DNA of 39,700 nucleotides from Candidatus Omnitrophota bacterium (lineage in GTDB: Bacteria; Omnitrophota; Gorgyraeia; 1-14-0-20-64-10). The stretch covers positions 1 to 39,700 of the forward strand of contig JACQCH010000012.1 of the NCBI GenBank assembly GCA_016201735.1. Reading direction: 5' to 3'. The first letter of the stretch is position 1. The number at the start of each line of letters is the position of its first letter. Below are positions 17,727 to 25,999 of the stretch, piece by piece. Below the pieces are notes generated by a model, which was given only the letters and a program-made list of their open reading frames with translations, did no database searches and was not told the origin of the DNA. The translations under genes were made by a program, and so were the position numbers.

Positions 17727-18779
17727 GTGATCGAGAAATACCGGGAGTTTCTCCCGGTGAATCCCGAGACGCCGGTGGTCACTCTCTTGGAAGGAAACAC
17801 GCCGCTCATTCCGGCCCGCCGGCTGGCAAATCGCCTCGGGCGCAATCTGCAGGTTTATTTCAAATACGAAGGTTTAAATCCCACCGGTTCCTTCAAGGAC
17901 CGGGGGATGACGATGGCCGTCTCCAAGGCGAAGGAAGAGGGAGCGACCGCGGTCATCTGCGCCTCGACCGGGAACACCTCCGCCTCCGCCGCGGCCTACG
18001 CGGCCCGGGCCGGCTTGAAATGCGTGGTGCTCGTTCCCAAGGGAGCGATCGCTCTGGGCAAACTGGCCCAGGCCTTAATCCACGGGGCGAAGGTGCTGGC
18101 ACTCGACGGCACGTTCGATCAGGCGTTGGAGCTGGTCCGGGAAATCGCAAAACAGCATCCGATCGCCCTGGTCAACTCGATCAACCCGTTCCGGCTGGAG
18201 GGGCAGAAGACCGGCGCTTTCGAGATCTGCGACGCGCTGGGCCGGCCGCCGGATTACCACGCCATTCCCGTCGGCAACGCCGGGAACATCACCGCCTACT
18301 GGCGCGGCTACAACGATTACTTCAAGGTAGGCCGGATCGATACTCGGCCCCGGATGCTCGGCTTCCAGGCCTCCGGTGCTGCACCGCTGGTCAAAGGGCA
18401 CGCCATCCGGAAGCCCGAAACGATCGCCACGGCGATACGGATCGGCAACCCGGCCAGTTGGGAGGCGGCGGTGGCCGCCAAGCGGGAGTCCGGCGGCTTG
18501 ATCGGCGCGGTGACCGACCGGGAGATCTTGGAAGCGTACAGTTTTCTCGCCCGCGAAGAAGGGATCTTCGTCGAGCCGGCCTCCGCCGCGTCGGTGGCCG
18601 GGGTGATCAAGCTGGCCAAGAAAGGGTATTTCCGTCGGGACAGCACGATCGTTTGCGTCCTGACCGGGCATGGACTGAAAGATCCGGAACGGGCCGTCAA
18701 GATGATCCAGACTCCGAAAGTCGTCAAGCCCTCCTTGGGGGCGGTCCTTCAGCAGATCGACCCCGAGATTTCCCGTTAA
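17727..18779 (+). CDS. thrC: Threonine synthase
   Basis: [58 protein letters not shown] 17727 preferred because 17565 start reads through hairpins. Confidence 0.93.
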   Translation: MIEKYREFLPVNPETPVVTLLEGNTPLIPARRLANRLGRNLQVYFKYEGLNPTGSFKDRGMTMAVSKAKEEGATAVICASTGNTSASAAAYAARAGLKCVVLVPKGAIALGKLAQALIHGAKVLALDGTFDQALELVREIAKQHPIALVNSINPFRLEGQKTGAFEICDALGRPPDYHAIPVGNAGNITAYWRGYNDYFKVGRIDTRPRMLGFQASGAAPLVKGHAIRKPETIATAIRIGNPASWEAAVAAKRESGGLIGAVTDREILEAYSFLAREEGIFVEPASAASVAGVIKLAKKGYFRRDSTIVCVLTGHGLKDPERAVKMIQTPKVVKPSLGAVLQQIDPEISR

Positions 18780-18811
18780 ATGTGATATCCTTGGTGAAAG
18801 GCAAACCCACT

Positions 18812-21799
18812 ATGCGGTTTAATTTTTTCAGTCGATTCTTAGCGTTTTTCCTATCCCTTTCCCTGACTTTGCCAAACTCCGCCCTCGCCCTGCGGGAAGA
18901 GTCCATTAAGGAGCAGGATCGGGATATTCTTGCCGGATTGGAGGAAACCCTCCTCGCCAGCGCCGCCGGACTCCTCCCACGCGTCAATGCCGTTCCAATT
19001 CCCGCCGCCGGGCTGGAGGAGATTCCACCGCCCGATCAACTCTATCGTTTGCTGTACTCAAAAGATGTGCGGCCTTCTGTCCGGCAAGTGCTCCTCAAAG
19101 TGGAGGAACAGGGGCGCAGACCATCGGTTTTCGAAGAGATCCAAAGGATATTGGGGGTCTTGCGGGGCGTTCGAGAAGAGGTGCAGGATATGAGCGAGGC
19201 GGAGCGTTTTCTCGTGACTTTCTACGAACTTGACCGCCAGCGCTTACTTGCGTCTCTCACTTCAGATCAGGTTTTGCTCAACGAGACCATTCGTGGCCTT
19301 GAGAAACTCCGCTGGTCTGCGTTCATGGATCCGGATCGGTATCCAGATCTGATCATGGAGAGAAGGAATTTCTATTTTCAGATTGCCCAATCCTATTGGT
19401 TTCGTGGGTTTTTAGGGGGCGAACGAGATGATCTGATTGTGGCACAACGCGATCTGGTAAGAGCCCTCGCAGAATCGAAACGGGCTGAGAATTCCTATCC
19501 GCAGATTCCCGCTTATATCGAGGTGGGGCGGCAGGTTATTCAACAGACGATAGAAAACATTGAGCGATTTGGATTAGAAAGAGGGGATCTCCACGATCCG
19601 CGGAACTTCTCCGCCGGGCTGGAGGAGAAGACCCGCAGGGTGGAAGGGCTGGCGCAGGAGCTGAAGGTAAGCCGCGGATTCGGCTTTATCGATGGGCGAA
19701 GTTCCGAATATCCGCAGCCACCGGATGTGAAAAAGATTGCTGGGTTCGCCGAGCAGGTTGCGGACCTCGGCCCGATTCCCAAGATTGATATCAAGATAGA
19801 TGATCCACTGGGGCTGGAGATAGTTCGACAACTCCGAGAGGACCGGCCGGACGAAGTGATCGGAGGCGCGATCGAGTCGGCATTTCAAGTTCCCAATGTG
19901 ATGTTGACTGCACAGGGGGGACACGACTTGATCATCAGTGCTCCTGTCGGTGTAATCGGTGATGTCCTGTACCAAGTCAATGGCCTAGCCCTGGTGGTTG
20001 CGAAGGTCAGGAATTGGCAGGAAGTGGAAAGGGCGGCGCTCGCGGGCGCGCGGGGGATCGAGGTGGAGCCCGCGGCAGGGCCTACGACGACCGTCGAGGA
20101 GACCCATGCTCTGCTGGAGGAGATCACACGGAACGCTGAGAGGATGGGGTTGCTTGTCTGGGGAAGCGCCGGAGGGGTGAAGGCGGACAACGCCGCCGCG
20201 CTCTTGTCCAAAGGGAATTACGTCGGCTTCAGCGTTGGACCGAAGACGTTCCAGGACAAGATTGCCTGGTTCAATATTTCTAGACGGGCGGCACAGCCCC
20301 CCGCCGCCGGGATCGAGGAGGCGGAAGGGGAAAAGGAGCGCTCCATTTCAAGGCGGCAGTGGTGGGGTCGAGTTGTGGGGACTCTACTTGGAGCATCGGC
20401 TGGCGGTCTCATGGGGAATGGGTTAGCAAGAGAGGTCGTTCGCGGATTGGATAGCCAGGTGAAACCTATCGGGGAACCAAAGGCTGTCCGGCTGGCGGAT
20501 GATCTTTCTCCGGCAGAAGTCTACGTTCCCTTAGGCTGGCCGGAAGTCCTCACCCCTGGAGCTCGGCTGATGGGAGGGGGCACGGTAAGTAGAGGAAGAT
20601 TCCCGATTCTTTTCGATCTCGACCGGCCAAGTGCTTTACCAGATCTTGACCCGTATAACGTTGAGATTGGTAGCCGGGAGCTCTCTATGCCTATGGTCGA
20701 GCGAATAAAACAGATGCAGGGAAATTCCCCTCTTGCCATCCGATTCCGACAGCCGGAAGGAGAGTTCAAAGAAATTTCCATCGAGATCACACCCACGGCT
20801 GGGCGGAGGGAGACCGTTCTTCGGATGAGACTTCTCTCATCTCCCAAGGCTGCGGACTATGACGATTTTCTTATCGCCGCAGAATCCTCCTCACCCGATC
20901 TTGAAATGGGGTTCCGACTGGTCAATGAGTCGGGACAGGGGCGATCGGAGTGGTCGCTTGAGGCAAGTCGGATCTCTGGTGAACGAACAACCACATGGTA
21001 CGCCTCTTTGCCCTCCGATCTCGATTGGGCCGCTTGGGAAAGATCCGGTCAGCTTACGGAGCTTCAGGTGATTCTGCGTCATCCTCCCGATGCCAAAGAG
21101 GCGAAATTAACGGTCCGTTCTCCCATTGTCGCTCGGACAGAATGGTATCAGGGATATCAGAAGCAGCGAAGGATAGGTAAGTTGGCTACCTATGCCGGCC
21201 CGGTCGTCGGTGCCGCCGCAGGGGCAGCCGTTGGTTATGGGGCGGCCCGACTTCTCGAAGGCAAATCTTCTCCCCGTGGCGGATCCGTCCCCCCCGCCGC
21301 CGGGATGGAGGAGGTGGGTCGCAAGAAGCTGGCGGAGGCGGTGCGGAAGTTCCAGGTGGAGCTGAACGAGAGTGTCAAGTTAGACGTAGACGCTGGATTT
21401 TACCTGGAAGGTAACGGAGCAGTCTTTGCCCCGATTCTGGCGCTTCTGGAGAGTCGGAGTTTATCGAAGATCGAGCGTTTTGCCGGGGTGGTGGAGACTC
21501 GGGAGGATCGGGACCGGCTGGCGGCGGTTGTGGAGAGCGATCCGAAGGCCCTGAGACTGATCCGGGAGAGGATTTATGTGGTCGAAGAACAAAAAGGAGA
21601 AAACCGTCTGACGCGCTATGAAACGGCGCAGGCATTGGCGGAGAGACATCTTGTGGGAATCGGCACCATTGTGAAGGTGAAGACAGGGAAATCGGATCTT
21701 CTTGTCCAGTTGAATCGTCTCTTGAGTTTCTTGGGGTACCGCCTGCCGACGGATCCTTCCGTCTGGGATGCGGCCCAGACCCTCCTCGAAGCCGCGTAA
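18812..21799 (+). CDS. Large exported multidomain protein with recurrent (P/S)AAG(L/I/M)EE motifs
   Basis: Signal peptide MRFNFFSRFLAFFLSLSLTLPNSALA; motifs at 18932, 19001, 19610, 20297, 21290; two glycine-rich hydrophobic segments. Confidence 0.8.
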   Translation: MRFNFFSRFLAFFLSLSLTLPNSALALREESIKEQDRDILAGLEETLLASAAGLLPRVNAVPIPAAGLEEIPPPDQLYRLLYSKDVRPSVRQVLLKVEEQGRRPSVFEEIQRILGVLRGVREEVQDMSEAERFLVTFYELDRQRLLASLTSDQVLLNETIRGLEKLRWSAFMDPDRYPDLIMERRNFYFQIAQSYWFRGFLGGERDDLIVAQRDLVRALAESKRAENSYPQIPAYIEVGRQVIQQTIENIERFGLERGDLHDPRNFSAGLEEKTRRVEGLAQELKVSRGFGFIDGRSSEYPQPPDVKKIAGFAEQVADLGPIPKIDIKIDDPLGLEIVRQLREDRPDEVIGGAIESAFQVPNVMLTAQGGHDLIISAPVGVIGDVLYQVNGLALVVAKVRNWQEVERAALAGARGIEVEPAAGPTTTVEETHALLEEITRNAERMGLLVWGSAGGVKADNAAALLSKGNYVGFSVGPKTFQDKIAWFNISRRAAQPPAAGIEEAEGEKERSISRRQWWGRVVGTLLGASAGGLMGNGLAREVVRGLDSQVKPIGEPKAVRLADDLSPAEVYVPLGWPEVLTPGARLMGGGTVSRGRFPILFDLDRPSALPDLDPYNVEIGSRELSMPMVERIKQMQGNSPLAIRFRQPEGEFKEISIEITPTAGRRETVLRMRLLSSPKAADYDDFLIAAESSSPDLEMGFRLVNESGQGRSEWSLEASRISGERTTTWYASLPSDLDWAAWERSGQLTELQVILRHPPDAKEAKLTVRSPIVARTEWYQGYQKQRRIGKLATYAGPVVGAAAGAAVGYGAARLLEGKSSPRGGSVPPAAGMEEVGRKKLAEAVRKFQVELNESVKLDVDAGFYLEGNGAVFAPILALLESRSLSKIERFAGVVETREDRDRLAAVVESDPKALRLIRERIYVVEEQKGENRLTRYETAQALAERHLVGIGTIVKVKTGKSDLLVQLNRLLSFLGYRLPTDPSVWDAAQTLLEAA

Positions 21800-21844
21800 G
21801 AAGGAAGCCCTCGCCTGGCAGGCCTAAGCTAGCCTCTTTTCTGA

Positions 21845-21850
21845 TATAAT
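21845..21850 (+). promoter_or_regulatory. Extended -10 (TGA-TATAAT) 12 nt upstream of ATG 21863
   Basis: ttcTGATATAATcttgttcttccgATG. Confidence 0.45.
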
Positions 21851-21862
21851 CTTGTTCTTCCG

Positions 21863-23071
21863 ATGAAGACGATTGTGATGGTGTGTGACGGGATGGGGGA
21901 TTATCCCATCGAGCAGCTCGGCGGGCGGACCCCTCTGGAGGCGGCCAAGACCCCCTTTATGGACCAGATCGGCCGGGAGGGGAAAGTGGGGCTGGCCCGG
22001 ACGATTCCGCCCGGGTTCGTTCCCGCTTCCGACGTCGGGAACCTGTCAATCCTCGGGTACGATCCGGCCCTTTATTTTTCAGGACGGGGCCCGCTGGAGG
22101 CGGCGAACATGGGGGTGGATCTGGCCGACGGAGACGTCTGCTTCCGCTGCAATCTGGTGACGGCCGACGGGGATCTCCTGCTGGATTACTCCGCCGGGCA
22201 CATCAGCTCGGAGGAGGCCGCCAGCCTGATCCGGGCGATCGACGAAAGATTGGGCTCTCCGGCGCTGAATTTCTATCCCGGCATCATGTACCGGCACCTG
22301 ACGGTTTTCCGGGAGCCGGAGCTGAAGGAGGCCCTTCTTAAGACGACCTGCAACCCGCCGCACGACATCATGGGCTGGAAGATCTCGGAGCATCTGCCCA
22401 AAGGGCCGGCGAGGGATCGGCTCACCGAGATCATGGAGGCCTCGAAGGAGATCCTGGCTGGCCACGAGGTGAACAAGGTCCGGATCGACCTGAAAGAGAA
22501 TCCGGGGAACATGATCTGGCTCTGGGGGCAGGGAACCCGGCTGAAGATTCCGACCTTTCAGGAACGGTGGAACTTGACCGGGTCGGTGATCTCGGCGGTG
22601 GACCTGGTCCGGGGAGCCGGCCGCCTGGCGGGGCTGGAGGTGCTCCAGGTGCCCGGTGCCACCGGCTATTACGACACAAATTATTTGGGCAAGGCGGAGC
22701 ATGCCCTGGCCTCTCTCAAGAAACATGATTTTGTGTTCGTCCACGTCGAGGCGGCCGACGAGGCGGGCCACAACGGGGACCTGCGCCAGAAGATCGCCGC
22801 GATCGAGAACTTCGACCGGCTGGTGGTCGGGACGATCTACAACCATTTCAAGTCGCTTAAAGCAGTCCGGTTCCTCATCATCCCGGATCATCTGACCTCG
22901 GTGCAGAAACGGACGCACGTCGCCGACCCGGTCCCTTTCTGCATTTGGGGCAAAGGGATCTCCGCCGGCGGGACGGAAACGTTCGGGGAATCTTCCGCCA
23001 AGCAGAGCGGCTGGATGGTCGAGGCCGCGCACGAGATTCTTCCGAGTCTGCTGACCGAAAAGACGATTTAA
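21863..23071 (+). CDS. ApgM-family phosphoglycerate mutase-like protein / proposed homoserine kinase
   Basis: VMVCDGMGDYP, PASDVGNLSILGYDP, FVHVEAADEAGHNGD, IIPDHLTS; located between thrC and lysC. Confidence 0.88.
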   Translation: MKTIVMVCDGMGDYPIEQLGGRTPLEAAKTPFMDQIGREGKVGLARTIPPGFVPASDVGNLSILGYDPALYFSGRGPLEAANMGVDLADGDVCFRCNLVTADGDLLLDYSAGHISSEEAASLIRAIDERLGSPALNFYPGIMYRHLTVFREPELKEALLKTTCNPPHDIMGWKISEHLPKGPARDRLTEIMEASKEILAGHEVNKVRIDLKENPGNMIWLWGQGTRLKIPTFQERWNLTGSVISAVDLVRGAGRLAGLEVLQVPGATGYYDTNYLGKAEHALASLKKHDFVFVHVEAADEAGHNGDLRQKIAAIENFDRLVVGTIYNHFKSLKAVRFLIIPDHLTSVQKRTHVADPVPFCIWGKGISAGGTETFGESSAKQSGWMVEAAHEILPSLLTEKTI

Positions 23072-23085
23072 CCTCTAAAGAGCCG

Positions 23086-24348
23086 ATGGCCCTCATTGTC
23101 CAGAAATTCGGCGGATCTTCCGTCGCGGATCCGGAGCGGATCAAGCGGGTCGCCCAGCGGGTGGTCCGGGCGCACCGGGCGAGGCATCAGGTGGTGGTCG
23201 TGGTCTCGGCGCTGGGCGATACGACCGATGAGCTGTTGCAACTGGCTTCCCAGGTCTCCCGGCGGCGGCCGCCGGAGCGGGAGATGGACATGCTGCTGGC
23301 GACGGGGGAGCAGGTGTCGGCCGCCCTCCTGGCGATGGCGATCCACGCGCTGGGGGACAAGGCGATCTCCTTTACCGGGGCCCAGGTCGGGATCGTCACG
23401 GACCGAGCCCACACGCAGGCCCGGATCCAGGACATCAGCGTCCAGCGGATTCAACAGGCGCTGGCCAAAGGGTGGGTGGTGATCGTTACCGGATTTCAAG
23501 GGATGACCCCGGACCACGACATCACGACCCTGGGGCGCGGCGGGTCGGACCTGACCGCGGTGGCGCTGGCCAAGGCCCTCAACGCGAAGATCTGCGAAAT
23601 CTACACCGATGTCGAGGGGGTCTACACGGCCGATCCACGGATCGTGCCCACGGCGAGGAAACTGCCGACGATCAGTTACGATGAGATGCTGGAATTGGCC
23701 AGTCTCGGGGCTCAGGTGATGCAGGCCCGGTCGATGGAGATGGCCAAGAAGTACGAGGTTCCTCTTCACATCCGGTCCAGTTTCTCCCGGGCGACGGGAA
23801 CGATTATCTCGAAGGAGGTCAGGGCGATGGAAGATCTGGTGGTCAGCGGGGTTTCCCTGCAGAAGGACGAGGCGAAGGTAACGATCTGCGACGTGCCGGA
23901 CCGGCCCGGAATCGCGGCAACGATCTTCACCCGGATCTCGGATGTGAACATCAACGTGGACATGATCGTCCAGAACGTCAGCCGCACCGGATTGACCGAC
24001 GTCTCCTTCACGGTGAGCCGGGAGGATTTGGCCAAGGTTTTGCGGGTGGCCCGGCGCGTCGCATCGGAGATCAAGGCCGGCCGGGTGATCCACGACGACG
24101 GGATCGCCAAGGTGTCGGTGGTAGGGTTGGGGATGCGCTCCCATTCTGGGATCGCGGCCAAGATGTTTCAGGTTCTGGCCAAGGAGTCGGTGAACATCGA
24201 TATGATCTCCACCTCGGAGATCAAGATCTCCTGCATCATCCGGAAGGACCAGGCGGTCAAGGCGGTTCGGGCGCTGCACGATGGGTTCGGGCTAAACAAG
24301 CTTGGACTAAAGCCGGAAGCAGTAAAATTGGCGAGGAAGAAGAGATGA
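23086..24348 (+). CDS. lysC: Aspartate kinase
   Basis: LIVQKFGGSSVADPERI, GFQGMTPDHDITTLGRGGSDLTAVALA, tandem ACT domains. Confidence 0.96.
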   Translation: MALIVQKFGGSSVADPERIKRVAQRVVRAHRARHQVVVVVSALGDTTDELLQLASQVSRRRPPEREMDMLLATGEQVSAALLAMAIHALGDKAISFTGAQVGIVTDRAHTQARIQDISVQRIQQALAKGWVVIVTGFQGMTPDHDITTLGRGGSDLTAVALAKALNAKICEIYTDVEGVYTADPRIVPTARKLPTISYDEMLELASLGAQVMQARSMEMAKKYEVPLHIRSSFSRATGTIISKEVRAMEDLVVSGVSLQKDEAKVTICDVPDRPGIAATIFTRISDVNINVDMIVQNVSRTGLTDVSFTVSREDLAKVLRVARRVASEIKAGRVIHDDGIAKVSVVGLGMRSHSGIAAKMFQVLAKESVNIDMISTSEIKISCIIRKDQAVKAVRALHDGFGLNKLGLKPEAVKLARKKR

Positions 24349-24354
24349 AATTGT

Positions 24355-24412
24355 CCTTCGACGCGCCGTTCATCCTGAGCTTGTCGAAGGATGAACGGCT
24401 TGCTCAGGACGA
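24355..24412. repeat. Palindromic dispersed element between lysC and cimA
   Basis: ccgttcatcct-gagcttgtcga-aggatgaacgg (24366-24398) with flanking tccttcgac / gctcaggacgaacgg. Confidence 0.8.
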
Positions 24413-24415
24413 ACG

Positions 24416-25996
24416 GTGATACTGGTGTCTCGGGAAGTTGTTCTCTACGATACCACGCTGCGGGACGGAGCCCAGACCGAGGGGATCTCCCTGTCGGTCG
24501 GGGATAAGCTGCAGATCGTCCGGAAGCTGGATGATCTGGGAATCCCGTACGTCGAGGGAGGGTGGCCGGCTTCCAGCCCGAAGGAGATGGAATTTTTCCA
24601 GCAGGTGAGAAAGCTCAAACTCAAGAACTCCGTGGTGACCGCCTTCGGCTCCACCCGGAAGGCCAACGCGCCGGTCGGCAAGGATCCGCAGGTGGAATCT
24701 CTGCTCAAGGCCGAGACCCAGGTGGTGACGATCTTTGGCAAGAGCTGGGATTTCCATGTCCGGGAGGCGCTGAAGACTTCCTTGGAAGAAAACCTGAAGA
24801 TGATCGCCGACACGGTGGCCCATCTGAAACAGCACGGCCCGATGGTGATGTACGACGCCGAGCATTTCTTCGACGGGTACCTGGCGAATCCGGAGTACGC
24901 CCTGAAAACCCTGCAGGCGGCGGCCGAGAACGGGGCGAGCTGCTTGATCCTCTGCGACACGAACGGCGGGTCGCTGCCCAGCTTCATTCATCGGGTGGTC
25001 GACGAGGTCAAAAGCCGGATCCAGGTCTCTCTCGGGATTCACTGCCACAACGACGCGGATTTGGCCGTGGCGAACTCCATCGCCGCGGTGGAAGCCGGTG
25101 TTGCCCAAGTGCAGGGGACGGTGAACGGCTACGGGGAGCGTTGCGGCAACGCGAACCTCTGCTCCATCATCCCGATCCTCCAACTGAAGATGGGCTACGC
25201 CTGCGTCCCATCCCAGCGGCTCCAGATGCTGACGGAGGTGGCGCATTTCGTGGCGGAGGTCTGTAACATGAAGCCGGATGACCATCAGCCGTTTGTGGGA
25301 GTGTCGGCCTTCGCCCACAAGGGAGGCGTCCACATCAACGCCATGCAGAAGGATCCCCGCACGTACGAGCATCTGGATCCCGATCGGGTGGGGAACAAAA
25401 GCCGGTTTGTCTCTTCCGAGTTGGGGGGAAAGGCGGGGGTCCAGGCGAGCGCCAAGGTTTTTAAACTGGACTCGACGGATCCCGAGCAGGCCAAGATTTT
25501 TCTTGAGCTCGTCCGGGCCAAAGAATCCGAGGGGTACCATTACGAAATGGCTCCCGGCTCCTACGAGCTGCTGATGCGCCGGGCTTACAAGAAGCGGTTC
25601 AAAGATTTCTTCGAGCTGGAGAAATTCAGCGTGCTCATCGAGAGAACCCCGAAGGGGACACTGACTTCCCAGGCGACCATCAAGGTCAAGGTGGATGGGA
25701 AAAGCGAGCACATCGTGGCGGAGGGGGATGGTCCGGTGAATGCCCTGGATCAAGCCCTGCGCAAGGCACTGCTTCCGTTCTATCCCGACGTGGGGAAGAT
25801 GCACCTGGTGGATTTCAAGGTGCGAGTGCTCGAGTCCCGATCCGGCACGGCGGCCAAGGTCCGCGTGCTCATCCAGTCGCAGGACGAGCAGGACAGCTGG
25901 TGGACCGTCGGGGTCAGCCAGAACATCATCGAGGCCAGCTGGCAGGCCCTGGTTGATTCCATCGAATACAAGCTCCTGAAGGACAAGAAATCTTGA
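24416..25996 (+). CDS. cimA: (R)-citramalate synthase / alpha-isopropylmalate synthase family
   Basis: LYDTTLRDGAQTEGISLSVGDKLQI, YVEGGWPASSPKE, HCHNDADLAVANSIAAVEAG, C-terminal regulatory domain. Confidence 0.9.
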   Translation: MILVSREVVLYDTTLRDGAQTEGISLSVGDKLQIVRKLDDLGIPYVEGGWPASSPKEMEFFQQVRKLKLKNSVVTAFGSTRKANAPVGKDPQVESLLKAETQVVTIFGKSWDFHVREALKTSLEENLKMIADTVAHLKQHGPMVMYDAEHFFDGYLANPEYALKTLQAAAENGASCLILCDTNGGSLPSFIHRVVDEVKSRIQVSLGIHCHNDADLAVANSIAAVEAGVAQVQGTVNGYGERCGNANLCSIIPILQLKMGYACVPSQRLQMLTEVAHFVAEVCNMKPDDHQPFVGVSAFAHKGGVHINAMQKDPRTYEHLDPDRVGNKSRFVSSELGGKAGVQASAKVFKLDSTDPEQAKIFLELVRAKESEGYHYEMAPGSYELLMRRAYKKRFKDFFELEKFSVLIERTPKGTLTSQATIKVKVDGKSEHIVAEGDGPVNALDQALRKALLPFYPDVGKMHLVDFKVRVLESRSGTAAKVRVLIQSQDEQDSWWTVGVSQNIIEASWQALVDSIEYKLLKDKKS

Positions 25997-25999
25997 AAC

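Noticed and set aside
17489-18811. N-terminal 441 codons of the 1436-aa ORF
   Set aside because: Off-frame read-through of hom 3' end and thrC; the real protein begins at ATG 18812 with a signal peptide.
22079-24279. Minus-strand ORFs of 317 and 403 aa
   Set aside because: Antisense to apgM-like and lysC genes, repetitive Arg/His/Asp composition.
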